Source of the DNA: VAZQ01 sp040510815
GTDB lineage: Bacteria; Pseudomonadota; Alphaproteobacteria; Rhizobiales; Xanthobacteraceae
DNA: 31,751 nucleotides
Direction: 5' to 3'
NCBI GenBank assembly: GCA_040510815.1
Contig: JBEVIH010000028.1
Coordinates: forward strand, 1 to 31,751
Each line of letters starts with the position of its first letter. Positions within the stretch are counted from its first letter, which is position 1. Below the pieces are notes generated by a model. The model did no database searches. It had not been told where the DNA came from and was given only the letters and a program-made list of their open reading frames with translations. Shown here one piece after another: positions 21,990-29,512 of this stretch. The position numbers and the translations under genes were made by a program.

Positions 21990-23345
21990 ATGGCGAACGA
22001 GACGACGCGATTGGCCGAATACGCGGCGGCGCTGCGCTATGACGATATCCCGGCCGACGTCGTCGAGCGCGCCAAGCATTGCATCACCGACACGGTGGCC
22101 GCGATCGCGTTCGGGCATCATCTGCCCTGGAGCCGGATGATCGTCGCGTTCGCGGAGAAGAACGGCGCCGGCGGGAAAAGCCGCATCCTCGGCCCCGGCG
22201 GCGCGCGGGTGCAGCCGGGCGCGGCGGCGCTGGCCAATGGCGCGCTGGCGCACGCCTTCGAGATGGACAACCTGACCTGGCCGAACACCGGCGTGCATCC
22301 GGGCGCGACGCTGCTGTCGTCCGCGCTCGCCGTCGCCCAGGAGCGCGGCATCGGCGGCCGCGAGCTGATCGCTGCGGTCGTCGCCGGCTCCGAGGTGATG
22401 ATCCGCATCGGCCGGGCCACCAAGCACAACAACGAGACCCGCGGCTTTCACGCGCCCGGCACGACCGGTCCGTTCGGCGCGGCGGTCGCCTGCGGCCGGC
22501 TGATGGGCTTCGACGCCGAGCGCATGCGCAACGCGCTGGGCATCGCCGGCTCGCTCGCCTGCGGGCTGCTCGAATTCGCCCGCTCCGGCACCGGCGCGAT
22601 GGTGAAACGGCTGCATATGGGGCGGGCGGCGGAGAGCGGGGTGCTGGCCGCGAGCCTCGCCGCCGACGGCTTCACCGGCCCGGCGAGCGTGCTCGAAGGC
22701 GAGTTCGGCTACCTCCAGGTGTTCTGCGGCGGCGACTACGACGCCGGGGAGCTCACCCGCGAGCTGGGCGAGAGCTACGCGACGCTCTCGATCATGCTCA
22801 AGCGGTTTCCCTGCCACATCACCGCGCATACCTCGGTGCAGGCCATCCAGGAGCTGCGCGAGGCGCACCGCTATTCCGGTGCCGACGTCGTCTCGGTCGC
22901 GATCGCCGGCAACGACAAGATGGTCCGCATCAACAATATCCCGAGGCCGGCTGACGTGATGATGGCGCAATACAGCATCCCGTTCTGCGTCGCGCTGGCG
23001 CATTTCCGCGATCCGCGCGACCCGCGCTCGTTCGACGAGACGGCGCTGGGCGATCCGCAGATCCGCGCGCTCACCGAGCGCATCACCATGACGGTCGCCA
23101 AGGAGCGCCCGACCCCGCTGGCGGCCGAGGTCATCGTCACGCTGCGGGACGGCCGCCGGCTGCGGCGCCAGGTCTCCGACTTCAAGGGCACGCCCGGCCG
23201 GCCGCTCGACCGGGAGGAGCTGCGCGACAAGTTTCTGCTCTCGACGCGGCACTGCGGCGGCGAGGACATGGCGCTGATGTTCGACCGGCTGCAGAACCTG
23301 GAGAACGAGGCCAGCCTGGACTGGATCGGCGTGCGCGCGCAGTGA
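21990..23345 (+). CDS. MmgE/PrpD family protein (first copy)
   Basis: The product is 451 aa. ATG 21990 is preceded by GGAAGG; a frame from 21921 adds an unlikely N-terminus. The all-helical domain (about 5-260) contains ALANGALAHAFEMDN (the family active-site region) and MVKRLHMGRAAESGVLAA. A smaller C-terminal domain follows (about 265-445). Family members include 2-methylcitrate dehydratase and cis-aconitate decarboxylase; many, as here, act on unknown carboxylates. No prpB or prpC neighbours are present, so methylcitrate metabolism is not implied. It is not adjacent to its paralogue in an obvious operon; a repeat lies between them. Confidence 0.87.
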   Translation: MANETTRLAEYAAALRYDDIPADVVERAKHCITDTVAAIAFGHHLPWSRMIVAFAEKNGAGGKSRILGPGGARVQPGAAALANGALAHAFEMDNLTWPNTGVHPGATLLSSALAVAQERGIGGRELIAAVVAGSEVMIRIGRATKHNNETRGFHAPGTTGPFGAAVACGRLMGFDAERMRNALGIAGSLACGLLEFARSGTGAMVKRLHMGRAAESGVLAASLAADGFTGPASVLEGEFGYLQVFCGGDYDAGELTRELGESYATLSIMLKRFPCHITAHTSVQAIQELREAHRYSGADVVSVAIAGNDKMVRINNIPRPADVMMAQYSIPFCVALAHFRDPRDPRSFDETALGDPQIRALTERITMTVAKERPTPLAAEVIVTLRDGRRLRRQVSDFKGTPGRPLDREELRDKFLLSTRHCGGEDMALMFDRLQNLENEASLDWIGVRAQ

Positions 23346-23377
23346 GCGTTCCGTCCCAATTGCGCCACTCTCTCCAT

Positions 23378-23473
23378 CGTCATGCTCGCGAAAGCGGGCA
23401 TCCAGTCATCACCACTGTCGCCATGCTTCAGTGACGGTGATTCCTGGATCACCCGCTTACGCGGAGGATGACA
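23378..23473. repeat. Palindromic repeat between the MmgE/PrpD genes
   Basis: The left part (CGTCATGCTCGCGAAAGCGG, then GCATCCAG) and the right part (CTGGATCACCCGCTTACGCG, then GAGGATGACA) are imperfect inverted arms about 30 bases long. It is another member of the CGTCATG...CATGACG type seen at 14592-14677. Confidence 0.7.
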
Positions 23474-23560
23474 GCCGGGTTAATCTCAAGTCGCTTGGAA
23501 ACTGCTCCAACCAGCCGAAAATGTTCTAGCATTCATTGACGAAGCAATTCGGAAAACGCG

Positions 23561-24961
23561 ATGGCCGAGCATTCCGCCGCCGACAACGTGCACACCCGCC
23601 GGATCGCCGAGTTCGTGGCGGGGTTGCGCTACGAGCGCATCCCGGTGGAGGTGTGCGAGCGCATCAAGCTCCTGATCCTCGATGCGCTCGGCTGCGCGAT
23701 CTACGGCGCCAGGCTCGAATGGTGCCGCATCCTGCAGAGCATGCTCGCGGCGCTGGACCAGACGCGCACGACCTCGGTCTGGGGCACCGACCGGCGGCTC
23801 TCCTCGCCGCACGCGGCGCTGGTCAACGGCACGCAGGTGCAGGGCTTCGAGCTCGACGACGTGCACCGCCACGGCGTGCTGCATGTCGGCGCGGTCACCC
23901 TGCCGGCGCTGATCGCGGTGGCGGAGAGCCACGCAAAGCTCAGTGGCCGGGAATTCCTGGCCGCCGCGGTCGCCGGCTACGAGATCGGCCCGCGCGTCGG
24001 CAGATGCATGGGCCAGGAGCATATCGGCCAGGGCTGGCATTCCGGCGCCACGGTCGGCGTCTATTCGGCGGCCGCCGGCGCCGCACGCGGGCTGAAGCTG
24101 TCGGCGGACGCGACCGTGCATGCGCTCGGCATCGCCGGCACCCAGTCGGCGGGGCTGATGGCGGCGCAATACGGCGCCATGGTCAAGCGCATGCATGCCG
24201 GCCGCGCCGCGCAGAGCGGGCTCTACGGCGCGCTGCTGGCGAGCCGCGGATTCACCGGCATCGTCGACGTGTTCGAGGCGCCCTATGGCGGCTTCTGCAC
24301 CACCTTCTCGCGCTCGCAGGACCGCTTCGATCTCGCCGAGCTCAGCGCCGGGCTCGGCGAGCGGTTCGAGACCATGGGCATCGCGCTCAAGTTCTATTCC
24401 TGCGTCGGCAGCAACCACACCACCCTCGACGCCATCCGCGACATCCGGCAACGGCGCCCGTTCACGTCCGACGACGTCGAGCGGATCGTGGTGCACGGCT
24501 CGCAGGTCACCGTCGATCACGTGGGCTGGCCCTACCGGCCGGAAGGGCTGACCTCGGCGCAGCTCAACCTGCCGTTCTGCATCGCCACCCTGCTGATCGA
24601 GGGCGATGTGTTCGTCGAGCAGTTCGGGCCGGATGCGGTCGATGACGCCGCCCGCATCGCGCTCTCGCGCAAGGTCGAGGTGGTGCACGATCCCGCCATC
24701 ACGGCGCTCGGCGCAGCCTTCCGCCACAAGGTGCGGGTGGAGGTGCATTTCCGCGACGGGACGGTCGAGAGCGAGACGCGCGAGGCGCCCCGCGGCAGCG
24801 AGCAGTCGTTCGCGGAAAGCGACGAGATCGTCGGCAAATTCCGCAAGCTCACCCGCGCCGCAATGGGCGCGCCGCAACAGGATGCGCTGATCGATGCGGT
24901 GCTCGGGCTGGAACGGCTGGCGGATGCCGGGGAGTTGGCGCGGCTGCTGCGGGTCGGGTAG
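23561..24961 (+). CDS. MmgE/PrpD family protein (second copy)
   Basis: The product is 466 aa from ATG 23561, with no strong ribosome binding site. It shows the family pattern: an N-terminal helical domain with AALVNGTQVQGFELDDVHRH and MVKRMHAGRAAQSGLYGALL, and a C-terminal domain with FYSCVGSNHTTLDAI. The two copies in this window share order and motifs but are clearly divergent, so they may act on different substrates. The first copy has EMDN where this one has ELDD before the histidines at the presumed active site. With the Bug protein at 19850-20818 they suggest uptake and dehydration or isomerisation of organic acids. The stop lies inside an inverted repeat. Confidence 0.87.
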   Translation: MAEHSAADNVHTRRIAEFVAGLRYERIPVEVCERIKLLILDALGCAIYGARLEWCRILQSMLAALDQTRTTSVWGTDRRLSSPHAALVNGTQVQGFELDDVHRHGVLHVGAVTLPALIAVAESHAKLSGREFLAAAVAGYEIGPRVGRCMGQEHIGQGWHSGATVGVYSAAAGAARGLKLSADATVHALGIAGTQSAGLMAAQYGAMVKRMHAGRAAQSGLYGALLASRGFTGIVDVFEAPYGGFCTTFSRSQDRFDLAELSAGLGERFETMGIALKFYSCVGSNHTTLDAIRDIRQRRPFTSDDVERIVVHGSQVTVDHVGWPYRPEGLTSAQLNLPFCIATLLIEGDVFVEQFGPDAVDDAARIALSRKVEVVHDPAITALGAAFRHKVRVEVHFRDGTVESETREAPRGSEQSFAESDEIVGKFRKLTRAAMGAPQQDALIDAVLGLERLADAGELARLLRVG

Positions 24962-24993
24962 CCCGGATTTCGCCGGCGCTCAATCCGGGCTAC
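24958..24993. repeat. Perfect inverted repeat overlapping a stop codon
   Basis: GTAGCCCGGATT (24958-24969) and AATCCGGGCTAC (24982-24993) are perfect 12-base arms around a 12-base loop. The left arm contains the TAG stop of the second MmgE/PrpD gene. Elements of this type are common intergenic palindromes and may terminate transcription. Confidence 0.8.
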
Positions 24994-25059
24994 ACGCTCT
25001 CACACGCGACACGCTTGGCCGCGCTGTTGGCACCAAGCCGCGCCGAGGTCCCCTCGTAT

Positions 25060-25281
25060 CTACGGGCTGCGGGCGGGCATCCCGGCGGCCGCACGGATCT
25101 GGCGGATCTGCTGTCGCCAGTCACTCCCCAGCGTTTTCCAGTACACGTTGCAGTACCACCGGCCTTCAAAGTACCCATTGTTAGGGCACCTCGTTCCGGG
25201 CCGGGATTGCGCAGCCGCGTCGGAGATCGCCGACACGGTCACGATCGCGGCCGATGCAGCAATAAGGCAGATTTTTTTCAT
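25060..25281 (-). CDS. Small exported protein of unknown function
   Basis: The product is 73 aa. ATG 25279-25281 is chosen because a clear signal peptide starts there (MKKICLIAASAAIVTVSAIS, then DAAAQ with likely cleavage after AAA). The mature part of about 48 residues has two cysteines (TRCPNNGYFEGRWYCNVYW), probably a disulfide, followed by a basic helix. I do not recognise the family. The longer frame to 25533 crosses the antisense of a tRNA and is not credible. An AGGA lies 9 bases upstream of the start. Confidence 0.65.
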   Translation of the reverse strand: MKKICLIAASAAIVTVSAISDAAAQSRPGTRCPNNGYFEGRWYCNVYWKTLGSDWRQQIRQIRAAAGMPARSP

Positions 25282-25413
25282 GGCACGAGTCCTGCTGAAA
25301 TTGGCGCTCGCGTTGCCAGAACCCCCAGGGTGGCTGGGAGGTTCCGCTGCCGATGCATGTCTGATATACAGTCCGGCGGGGTTCCAAGTTATTCCAAGGT
25401 CCTGGAAGGAGTT

Positions 25414-25487
25414 GCGGGCGTAGTTCAATGGTAGAACGGCAGCTTCCCAAGCTGCATACGAGGGTTCGATTCCCTTCGCCCGCTCCA
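25414..25487 (+). tRNA. tRNA-Gly (anticodon CCC)
   Basis: The acceptor stem GCGGGCG (25414-25420) pairs with CGCCCGC (25477-25483), followed by discriminator T and encoded CCA (25485-25487). The D arm contains TTCAATGGTAGAA. The anticodon stem GCAGC/GCTGC (25439-25443, 25451-25455) encloses TTCCCAA, with anticodon CCC at 25446-25448 reading GGG. The T arm has GGTTCGATTCC. It is complete and unbroken. Confidence 0.97.
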
Positions 25488-25519
25488 GTTCCCTGCGTGA
25501 GCGCAATCCGGTTCGTGCG

Positions 25520-25852
25520 ATGCGCGAGATCAAGGAGTCCGACTGGAAGCTGCTGCGGCAGCTTCACGACGTTGCGCTCGAGCGGTTTTGCCAGCGCGTG
25601 CTCGGCGAAGTCCAGCGCCGGAGCGCGGCGTCGAAGAAGAGCTACCACGAGCGCTACCTCAACATTTACCGCCTGCTGAAGCGGCGGGACCGCGAGCTCG
25701 CCGACGCCTTCAACGGCCCGCGGCGGTCCACGGCCGTGCAACAGCTCACCGTCATCTACTCCCAAGGGCTGCTGAGCGAGGAGGAGTTCGCGCGCTTCAG
25801 CCCGGAGACGCGCAGCGCGGTCGATTCATTTCTGGCCATCGTCCACGACTGA
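25520..25852 (+). CDS. Small conserved-looking protein of unknown function
   Basis: The product is 110 aa, beginning 33 bases after the tRNA. It is mostly helical and highly charged (REIKESDWKLLRQLHDVALE at the start), with no membrane segment, signal peptide or cysteine pair. The C-terminal part, TYR-free and acidic, ends LLSEEEFARFSPETRSAVDS then FLAIVHD. I have a vague sense of similar small proteins in proteobacteria but cannot name a family or function. It may be co-transcribed with the tRNA. No strong ribosome binding site precedes ATG 25520. Confidence 0.65.
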   Translation: MREIKESDWKLLRQLHDVALERFCQRVLGEVQRRSAASKKSYHERYLNIYRLLKRRDRELADAFNGPRRSTAVQQLTVIYSQGLLSEEEFARFSPETRSAVDSFLAIVHD

Positions 25853-26272
25853 CGTTCTCGGTCCACGGCTACGGTCGCATATCCGCGATTTGCGCGTTCG
25901 CATGGATTGATCTTCGCAATACTTGGCGCAATCGGAAGAACTCCAAGCAATGTCAGGCGCTGGATTTTATTTGTAATAGTTCGAAACAAGAAATGGCGCG
26001 CGAAAATGTTGATCGATCGAGTGATTACCTGTATCCAGCGGCACTCTTCGGGGTGTCGACCGCTGCGAGGGACCGCGCCTTCTTGTGTTGTGTTCGCCAC
26101 GACTGCGCATGATCATGCGGCTTGCGCGGACGCGCCGCGCGGCCTTCGCCAAGGGCAGCGGTTTCGGCAAGCTGCGGGCGGCGGAATGTGCTTGAACAGG
26201 TTACATTATAACGTCACATTCTTCCCGACGTGATGGCGTGCGGTGGGTGGCGTGCGTAGCAGGCGAGGCGAA
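25853..26272. other. Intergenic stretch with an AT-richer segment
   Basis: About 420 bases. The part from about 25905 to 26035 is clearly more AT-rich than its surroundings, hinting at foreign or regulatory DNA. Open frames on both strands here are low in coding character. The only specific signal is the Zur-like palindrome at 26200-26212 before exbB. Confidence 0.45.
26200..26212. promoter_or_regulatory. Zur-like palindrome upstream of exbB
   Basis: GTTACATTATAAC has inverted ends GTTA and TAAC and matches 11 of 13 positions of a Zur-type GTTATAATATAAC core. It lies 61 bases before the exbB start. The TATAAC at 26207-26212 may be the -10 element, so a bound repressor would block transcription. 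Zinc control is inferred from pattern only; another metal regulator is possible. Confidence 0.45.
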
Positions 26273-27160
26273 ATGCAGGAACATCATCTGTTGCAACGGT
26301 TCGCTCGCGGCTCGCGCGCGCGGGCCGGGCGCGGCGCCGCCGTCCTGCTCGCGGCCGCGGTCCCGCTGCTGCTGATCGCCGGCGCCGCCATGGCCCAGAC
26401 GGAGCCGGCGGCCCCGGCCGAGCCGATCATCGGCACCGCCCTGCTGCCGCGCGATCTCTCGCCTTGGGGCATGTTCAAGAATGCCGACGTGGTGGTGCAG
26501 GCGGTGCTGGTCGGGCTCGTTTTCGCCTCGATCGTCACCTGGACGGTCTGGCTCGCCAAGTCGATCGAGCTGATGGCGGCCGGCAGGCGCGTGCGCCGGG
26601 CCATCGCCGCGCTCGCGGGCGCGCGCTCGTCGGCGGAAGGCGCCGAGCGCATCACCGATCCGAGCGGCGAGGTGGGGCGGTTCCTCGCCGCGGCGGTCGC
26701 CGAGCTGCAGCTCTCCGCCGGCGGCGTGGACCGGGACGGCGTCAAGGAGCGGGTCGCCTCCCGGCTCGAGCGCATCGAGGCGAGCTACGGCCGGCGCATC
26801 ATGCGGGGCACCGGCGTGCTCGCCACCATCGGCGCCACCGCGCCCTTCGTCGGCCTGTTCGGCACCGTCTGGGGCATCATGAACAGCTTCATCGGCATCT
26901 CGAAGTCGCAGACCACCAACCTGGCGGTGGTGGCGCCCGGCATCGCCGAGGCGCTGCTGGCGACCGCGCTCGGACTTGCGGCGGCCATTCCGGCCGTGGT
27001 GATCTACAATACGTTCGCGCGCTCGATCGCGGGCTATCGCGCGCTCGTCGGCGACGCTTCGGCGGAGGTGCTGCGGCTGGTGAGCCGCGACCTCGACCGC
27101 CCGGCGGCCGCGCCCGCGCCGTCCGCGCGCCGACCGACGCCGCTGTCGGCGGTGGAGTGA
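26273..27160 (+). CDS. exbB: TonB-system energizer ExbB
   Basis: The product is 295 aa. ATG 26273 is chosen with GAGG just upstream; a GTG at 26243 is an alternative. A signal-like hydrophobic stretch (about 22-40, ending AMAQ) and a Pro/Ala-rich linker precede the ExbB core, an extension common in alphaproteobacteria. Core membrane segments lie at about 72-95, 180-202 and 222-247. The motifs are TGVLATIGATAPFVGLFGTV and APGIAEALLATALGLAAAIP, which form the proton channel wall. ExbB and ExbD use the proton gradient to energise TonB in the inner membrane. It is followed by exbD after four bases. Confidence 0.94.
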   Translation: MQEHHLLQRFARGSRARAGRGAAVLLAAAVPLLLIAGAAMAQTEPAAPAEPIIGTALLPRDLSPWGMFKNADVVVQAVLVGLVFASIVTWTVWLAKSIELMAAGRRVRRAIAALAGARSSAEGAERITDPSGEVGRFLAAAVAELQLSAGGVDRDGVKERVASRLERIEASYGRRIMRGTGVLATIGATAPFVGLFGTVWGIMNSFIGISKSQTTNLAVVAPGIAEALLATALGLAAAIPAVVIYNTFARSIAGYRALVGDASAEVLRLVSRDLDRPAAAPAPSARRPTPLSAVE

Positions 27161-27164
27161 GCCC

Positions 27165-27590
27165 ATGAGTGTGCGTCTCGATCACGGCGACGACACGCTG
27201 AACGAGGTCCACGAGATCAACGTCACGCCGTTCATCGACGTGATGCTGGTGCTGCTGATCATCTTCATGGTGGCGGCGCCGCTCGCCACCGTCGACATCC
27301 TGGTCAACCTGCCGGCCTCGAGCGCGCAGCCGCAGCCGCGGCCCGACAAGCCGCTCTACCTGACGGTGAAGTCCGATCTCACGCTCGCGCTCGGCAACGA
27401 TCCGATCGCCCGCGATTTCCTGCGCAGCACGCTCGACCGGGCGACCAACGGCGACAAGGACGCGCGCATCTTCCTGCGCGCCGACAAGACGGTGTCCTAC
27501 GGCGAACTGATGGAGGTGATGAACCTGCTGCGCGCGGCAGGCTATCTCAAGGTCGCCCTGGTCGGGCTGGAGAAAGTCACCGGACCATGA
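27165..27590 (+). CDS. exbD: TonB-system transport protein ExbD
   Basis: The product is 141 aa, normal length. One membrane segment (about 23-40) carries the essential proton-binding Asp25 in INVTPFIDVMLVLLIIFMV. The periplasmic domain (45-141) has the usual ExbD fold, with IFLRADKTVSYGELMEVMNL. It forms a dimer within an ExbB pentamer and transfers proton-motive energy to TonB. The stop overlaps the tonB start (ATGA, 27587-27590), showing translational coupling. Confidence 0.95.
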   Translation: MSVRLDHGDDTLNEVHEINVTPFIDVMLVLLIIFMVAAPLATVDILVNLPASSAQPQPRPDKPLYLTVKSDLTLALGNDPIARDFLRSTLDRATNGDKDARIFLRADKTVSYGELMEVMNLLRAAGYLKVALVGLEKVTGP

Positions 27591-28432
27591 TCGCGCTGGC
27601 GGCCGAGGAGCTGATCGACCTGCGCCGTTGGGCGCTGTGCGCGGCGCTGGTCGTGCTGGCGCATGGCGGGATCGCGGCCGCGATGGTCACCTGGCGCGAC
27701 GCGATCGAGCCCTCCGAGACCGCCTCCGCCATCGTGATCGAGTTCGCGCCGGTGCCGGTCGCGCCGGCCGTGCTGCCGACCGACCTGGCGCCCGGGCCCG
27801 AGCAGACGATGTCGGACGCCTCGCCCAACCGGCCGACCGAGACGGTCGAGGAGAAGATCGAGGAGAAGGTCGACCAGAAGGTCGAGGTGAAGGTCGCGCA
27901 GAAGGTCGAGGAGCAGGTCGAGGCCAAGCCGGTCGAGGAGCCGCCGCCGGAGGTCAAGCCGGCGCCCAATCCGGACGTGGCGATCGAGCCGCCGCCGCCG
28001 CAGGAGGTCAAAGAGGCGATGGTGCAGCGGCAGGTGCCGGTTCTGCCGGCGCCCGATACCACGGCGCCGCAGCCGATGCCGGTCGATAAGGCGGCGGTCG
28101 CGGCTGCCCCGACGCAGGCCCAGCCCAATCCCAACACGTCGAAGGCGGTGCAGACCTGGCGCGGGCAGATCGTCGCGCTCATCGAGCGCAACAAGCGCTA
28201 CCCGGCCAAGGCGGAGTCGCGCGGCCAACAAGGGGTCGCCCGCGTCTTCTTCAGCCTCGACCGGCAAGGACAGGTCATCGACAGCCGCGTCGTGACCTCG
28301 TCGGGCGTGACCGCGCTCGACGAGGAGGCGCTGGCGCTGCTTCGCCGCGCGCAGCCGTTCCCCAAGCCGCCACCGGAATTGGCCGGCGATCGCGTGGACC
28401 TGATGCTGCCGCTGCGCTTCAATCTCAGGTGA
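27587..28432 (+). CDS. tonB: Energy transducer TonB
   Basis: The product is 281 aa. One membrane anchor lies near residues 14-35. A long periplasmic spacer (about 55-185) is rich in Glu, Lys, Val and Pro and contains seven tetrapeptide repeats of the form VEEK (87-114). The TonB C-terminal domain follows (about 190-281), with RYPAKAESRGQQGVARVFFS and SSGVTALDEEALALLRRAQP. It spans the periplasm and contacts the TonB box of outer-membrane receptors. It completes the exbB-exbD-tonB operon; no receptor gene is in the window, so the substrate is unknown. Confidence 0.94.
   Translation: MIALAAEELIDLRRWALCAALVVLAHGGIAAAMVTWRDAIEPSETASAIVIEFAPVPVAPAVLPTDLAPGPEQTMSDASPNRPTETVEEKIEEKVDQKVEVKVAQKVEEQVEAKPVEEPPPEVKPAPNPDVAIEPPPPQEVKEAMVQRQVPVLPAPDTTAPQPMPVDKAAVAAAPTQAQPNPNTSKAVQTWRGQIVALIERNKRYPAKAESRGQQGVARVFFSLDRQGQVIDSRVVTSSGVTALDEEALALLRRAQPFPKPPPELAGDRVDLMLPLRFNLR
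27845..27928 (+). repeat. Seven 12-base tandem repeats within tonB
   Basis: Units follow the consensus GTCGAGGAGAAG and run seven times without gaps, encoding VEEK, IEEK, VDQK, VEVK, VAQK, VEEQ and VEAK. The units differ by a few bases each. They lie in the periplasmic spacer, so copy number would alter the reach of TonB. Confidence 0.85.
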
Positions 28433-28613
28433 AGCCCGCCGCCGGTGGCCGATGGCCGGCGCGGTGATGTTCTCCCCCCCCCGACCCGGTCCGCTATTGT
28501 CGGCGAGCCTGATCGGGCTTATTTCAGGGGGAGCCCAATTCGCGGACCGAGCGCTTTCAGGACAGCGGGAACTCCGCGCGCAACTGCGATAAACGAGAGA
28601 GGCTGAAGCATCG

Positions 28614-28778
28614 ATGCCCGAGACGGCTTCTGCGGTCACGCCCCGCTTGTCGCATCCGCTGGTGATCGTCGCGGCGGTGGCCGGCATCATGCTTGCCGGC
28701 ACGGTCGCGCTGTGGGCGCATTACGGCACGGCGGTGTTCTACGAGATGATCGTCGCCGGGATCGCCGCCTGCCTATGA
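28614..28778 (+). CDS. Small single-pass membrane protein upstream of SCO
   Basis: The product is 54 aa. The N-terminus MPETASAVTPRLSHP is followed by a hydrophobic span LVIVAAVAGIMLAGTVALWA (about residues 16-35), a polar HYGTAVFYEM and a second short hydrophobic stretch ending AACL. I do not know its function. It lies 34 bases before the SCO1/SenC gene on the same strand, which suggests a shared job in copper delivery or cytochrome oxidase assembly. The composition and location argue against chance. GAGAGAGG is about 11 bases upstream of ATG 28614. Confidence 0.65.
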   Translation: MPETASAVTPRLSHPLVIVAAVAGIMLAGTVALWAHYGTAVFYEMIVAGIAACL

Positions 28779-28812
28779 GCGGCCGGCGCGGGACGGCGAA
28801 GAGGAACCCGAC

Positions 28813-29412
28813 ATGAATGCGCGCAGCGTCCGCGTGCTGGTGGTGGCGGCGGAATTTCTGGCCGGGCTGGTGCTCTGCTTCGGCGTGATCCTGATCGTGA
28901 GCGGCCGGGTGTCGGCGCCGGTCGCCCAGCAGGTCGCCGCGATCGGCGGGCCGTTCGAGCTCACCGACCAGAACGGGCGCACGGTCACCGAGCGGGATTT
29001 GAAGGGCCGTCCGTTCCTGGTGTTCTTCGGCTTCACCCGTTGCCCCGACATCTGCCCGACCACCCTGTTCGAGGTGTCGGAGATCATGCGGGTGCTCGGC
29101 AAGGACGCCGACCGGGTCGGCGCGCTGTTCATCACCGTCGATCCCGAGCGCGATACGCCGGCCGCGCTCAAGGACTATCTGTCGAGCTTCGACCCGCATC
29201 TCGCCGGGCTGACCGGCGAGCCGGCCGCGGTCGCCGCGGTCGCCAAGGCCTACCGGGTCTATTTCAAGAAGGTGCCGCTCGACCAGGGCGGCTACACCAT
29301 GGATCACACCGCCATCGTCTATCTGATGGACAAGGACGGGCGCTTCGTCTCCCCCTTCAACATGAAGCGGACGATCGAGGCCGCCGCCGCCGACCTGCGG
29401 CGGTACCTGTGA
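28813..29412 (+). CDS. SCO1/SenC copper chaperone
   Basis: The product is 199 aa. ATG 28813 has GAGGA seven bases upstream. A single N-terminal membrane anchor (about 8-30) places a thioredoxin-like domain in the periplasm. The copper ligands are Cys77 and Cys81 in FTRCPDICPTT and His165 in YTMDHTAIVYL. Such proteins deliver copper to, or reduce, the CuA centre of cytochrome c oxidase. It follows the 54-residue membrane protein; no cox genes are in the window. Confidence 0.92.
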   Translation: MNARSVRVLVVAAEFLAGLVLCFGVILIVSGRVSAPVAQQVAAIGGPFELTDQNGRTVTERDLKGRPFLVFFGFTRCPDICPTTLFEVSEIMRVLGKDADRVGALFITVDPERDTPAALKDYLSSFDPHLAGLTGEPAAVAAVAKAYRVYFKKVPLDQGGYTMDHTAIVYLMDKDGRFVSPFNMKRTIEAAAADLRRYL

Positions 29413-29512
29413 GAGAGCGCGTCCGAGCCGTCGGCGCCACTGATCCGCCTTAACCGTCCGGTCTATAACCGGGGATGAGCAACGTTTCCGGGCCGCAAGC
29501 CCGCCACCAGAG

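Noticed and set aside
25282..25533. N-terminal extension of the small exported protein, containing KGIEPSYAAWEAAVLPLNYA
   Set aside because: This is the well-known spurious translation of the antisense of a tRNA gene; the real start at 25281 has a signal peptide.
26192..26212. TTGAAC/TATAAC as the exbB promoter
   Set aside because: The spacer is only 9 bases, too short for a sigma-70 promoter; only the TATAAC remains a candidate.
25907..26233. Open frame of 108 codons in the AT-richer patch before exbB
   Set aside because: Non-ATG start, no ribosome binding site, no domain, and it runs over the regulatory palindrome at 26200-26212.
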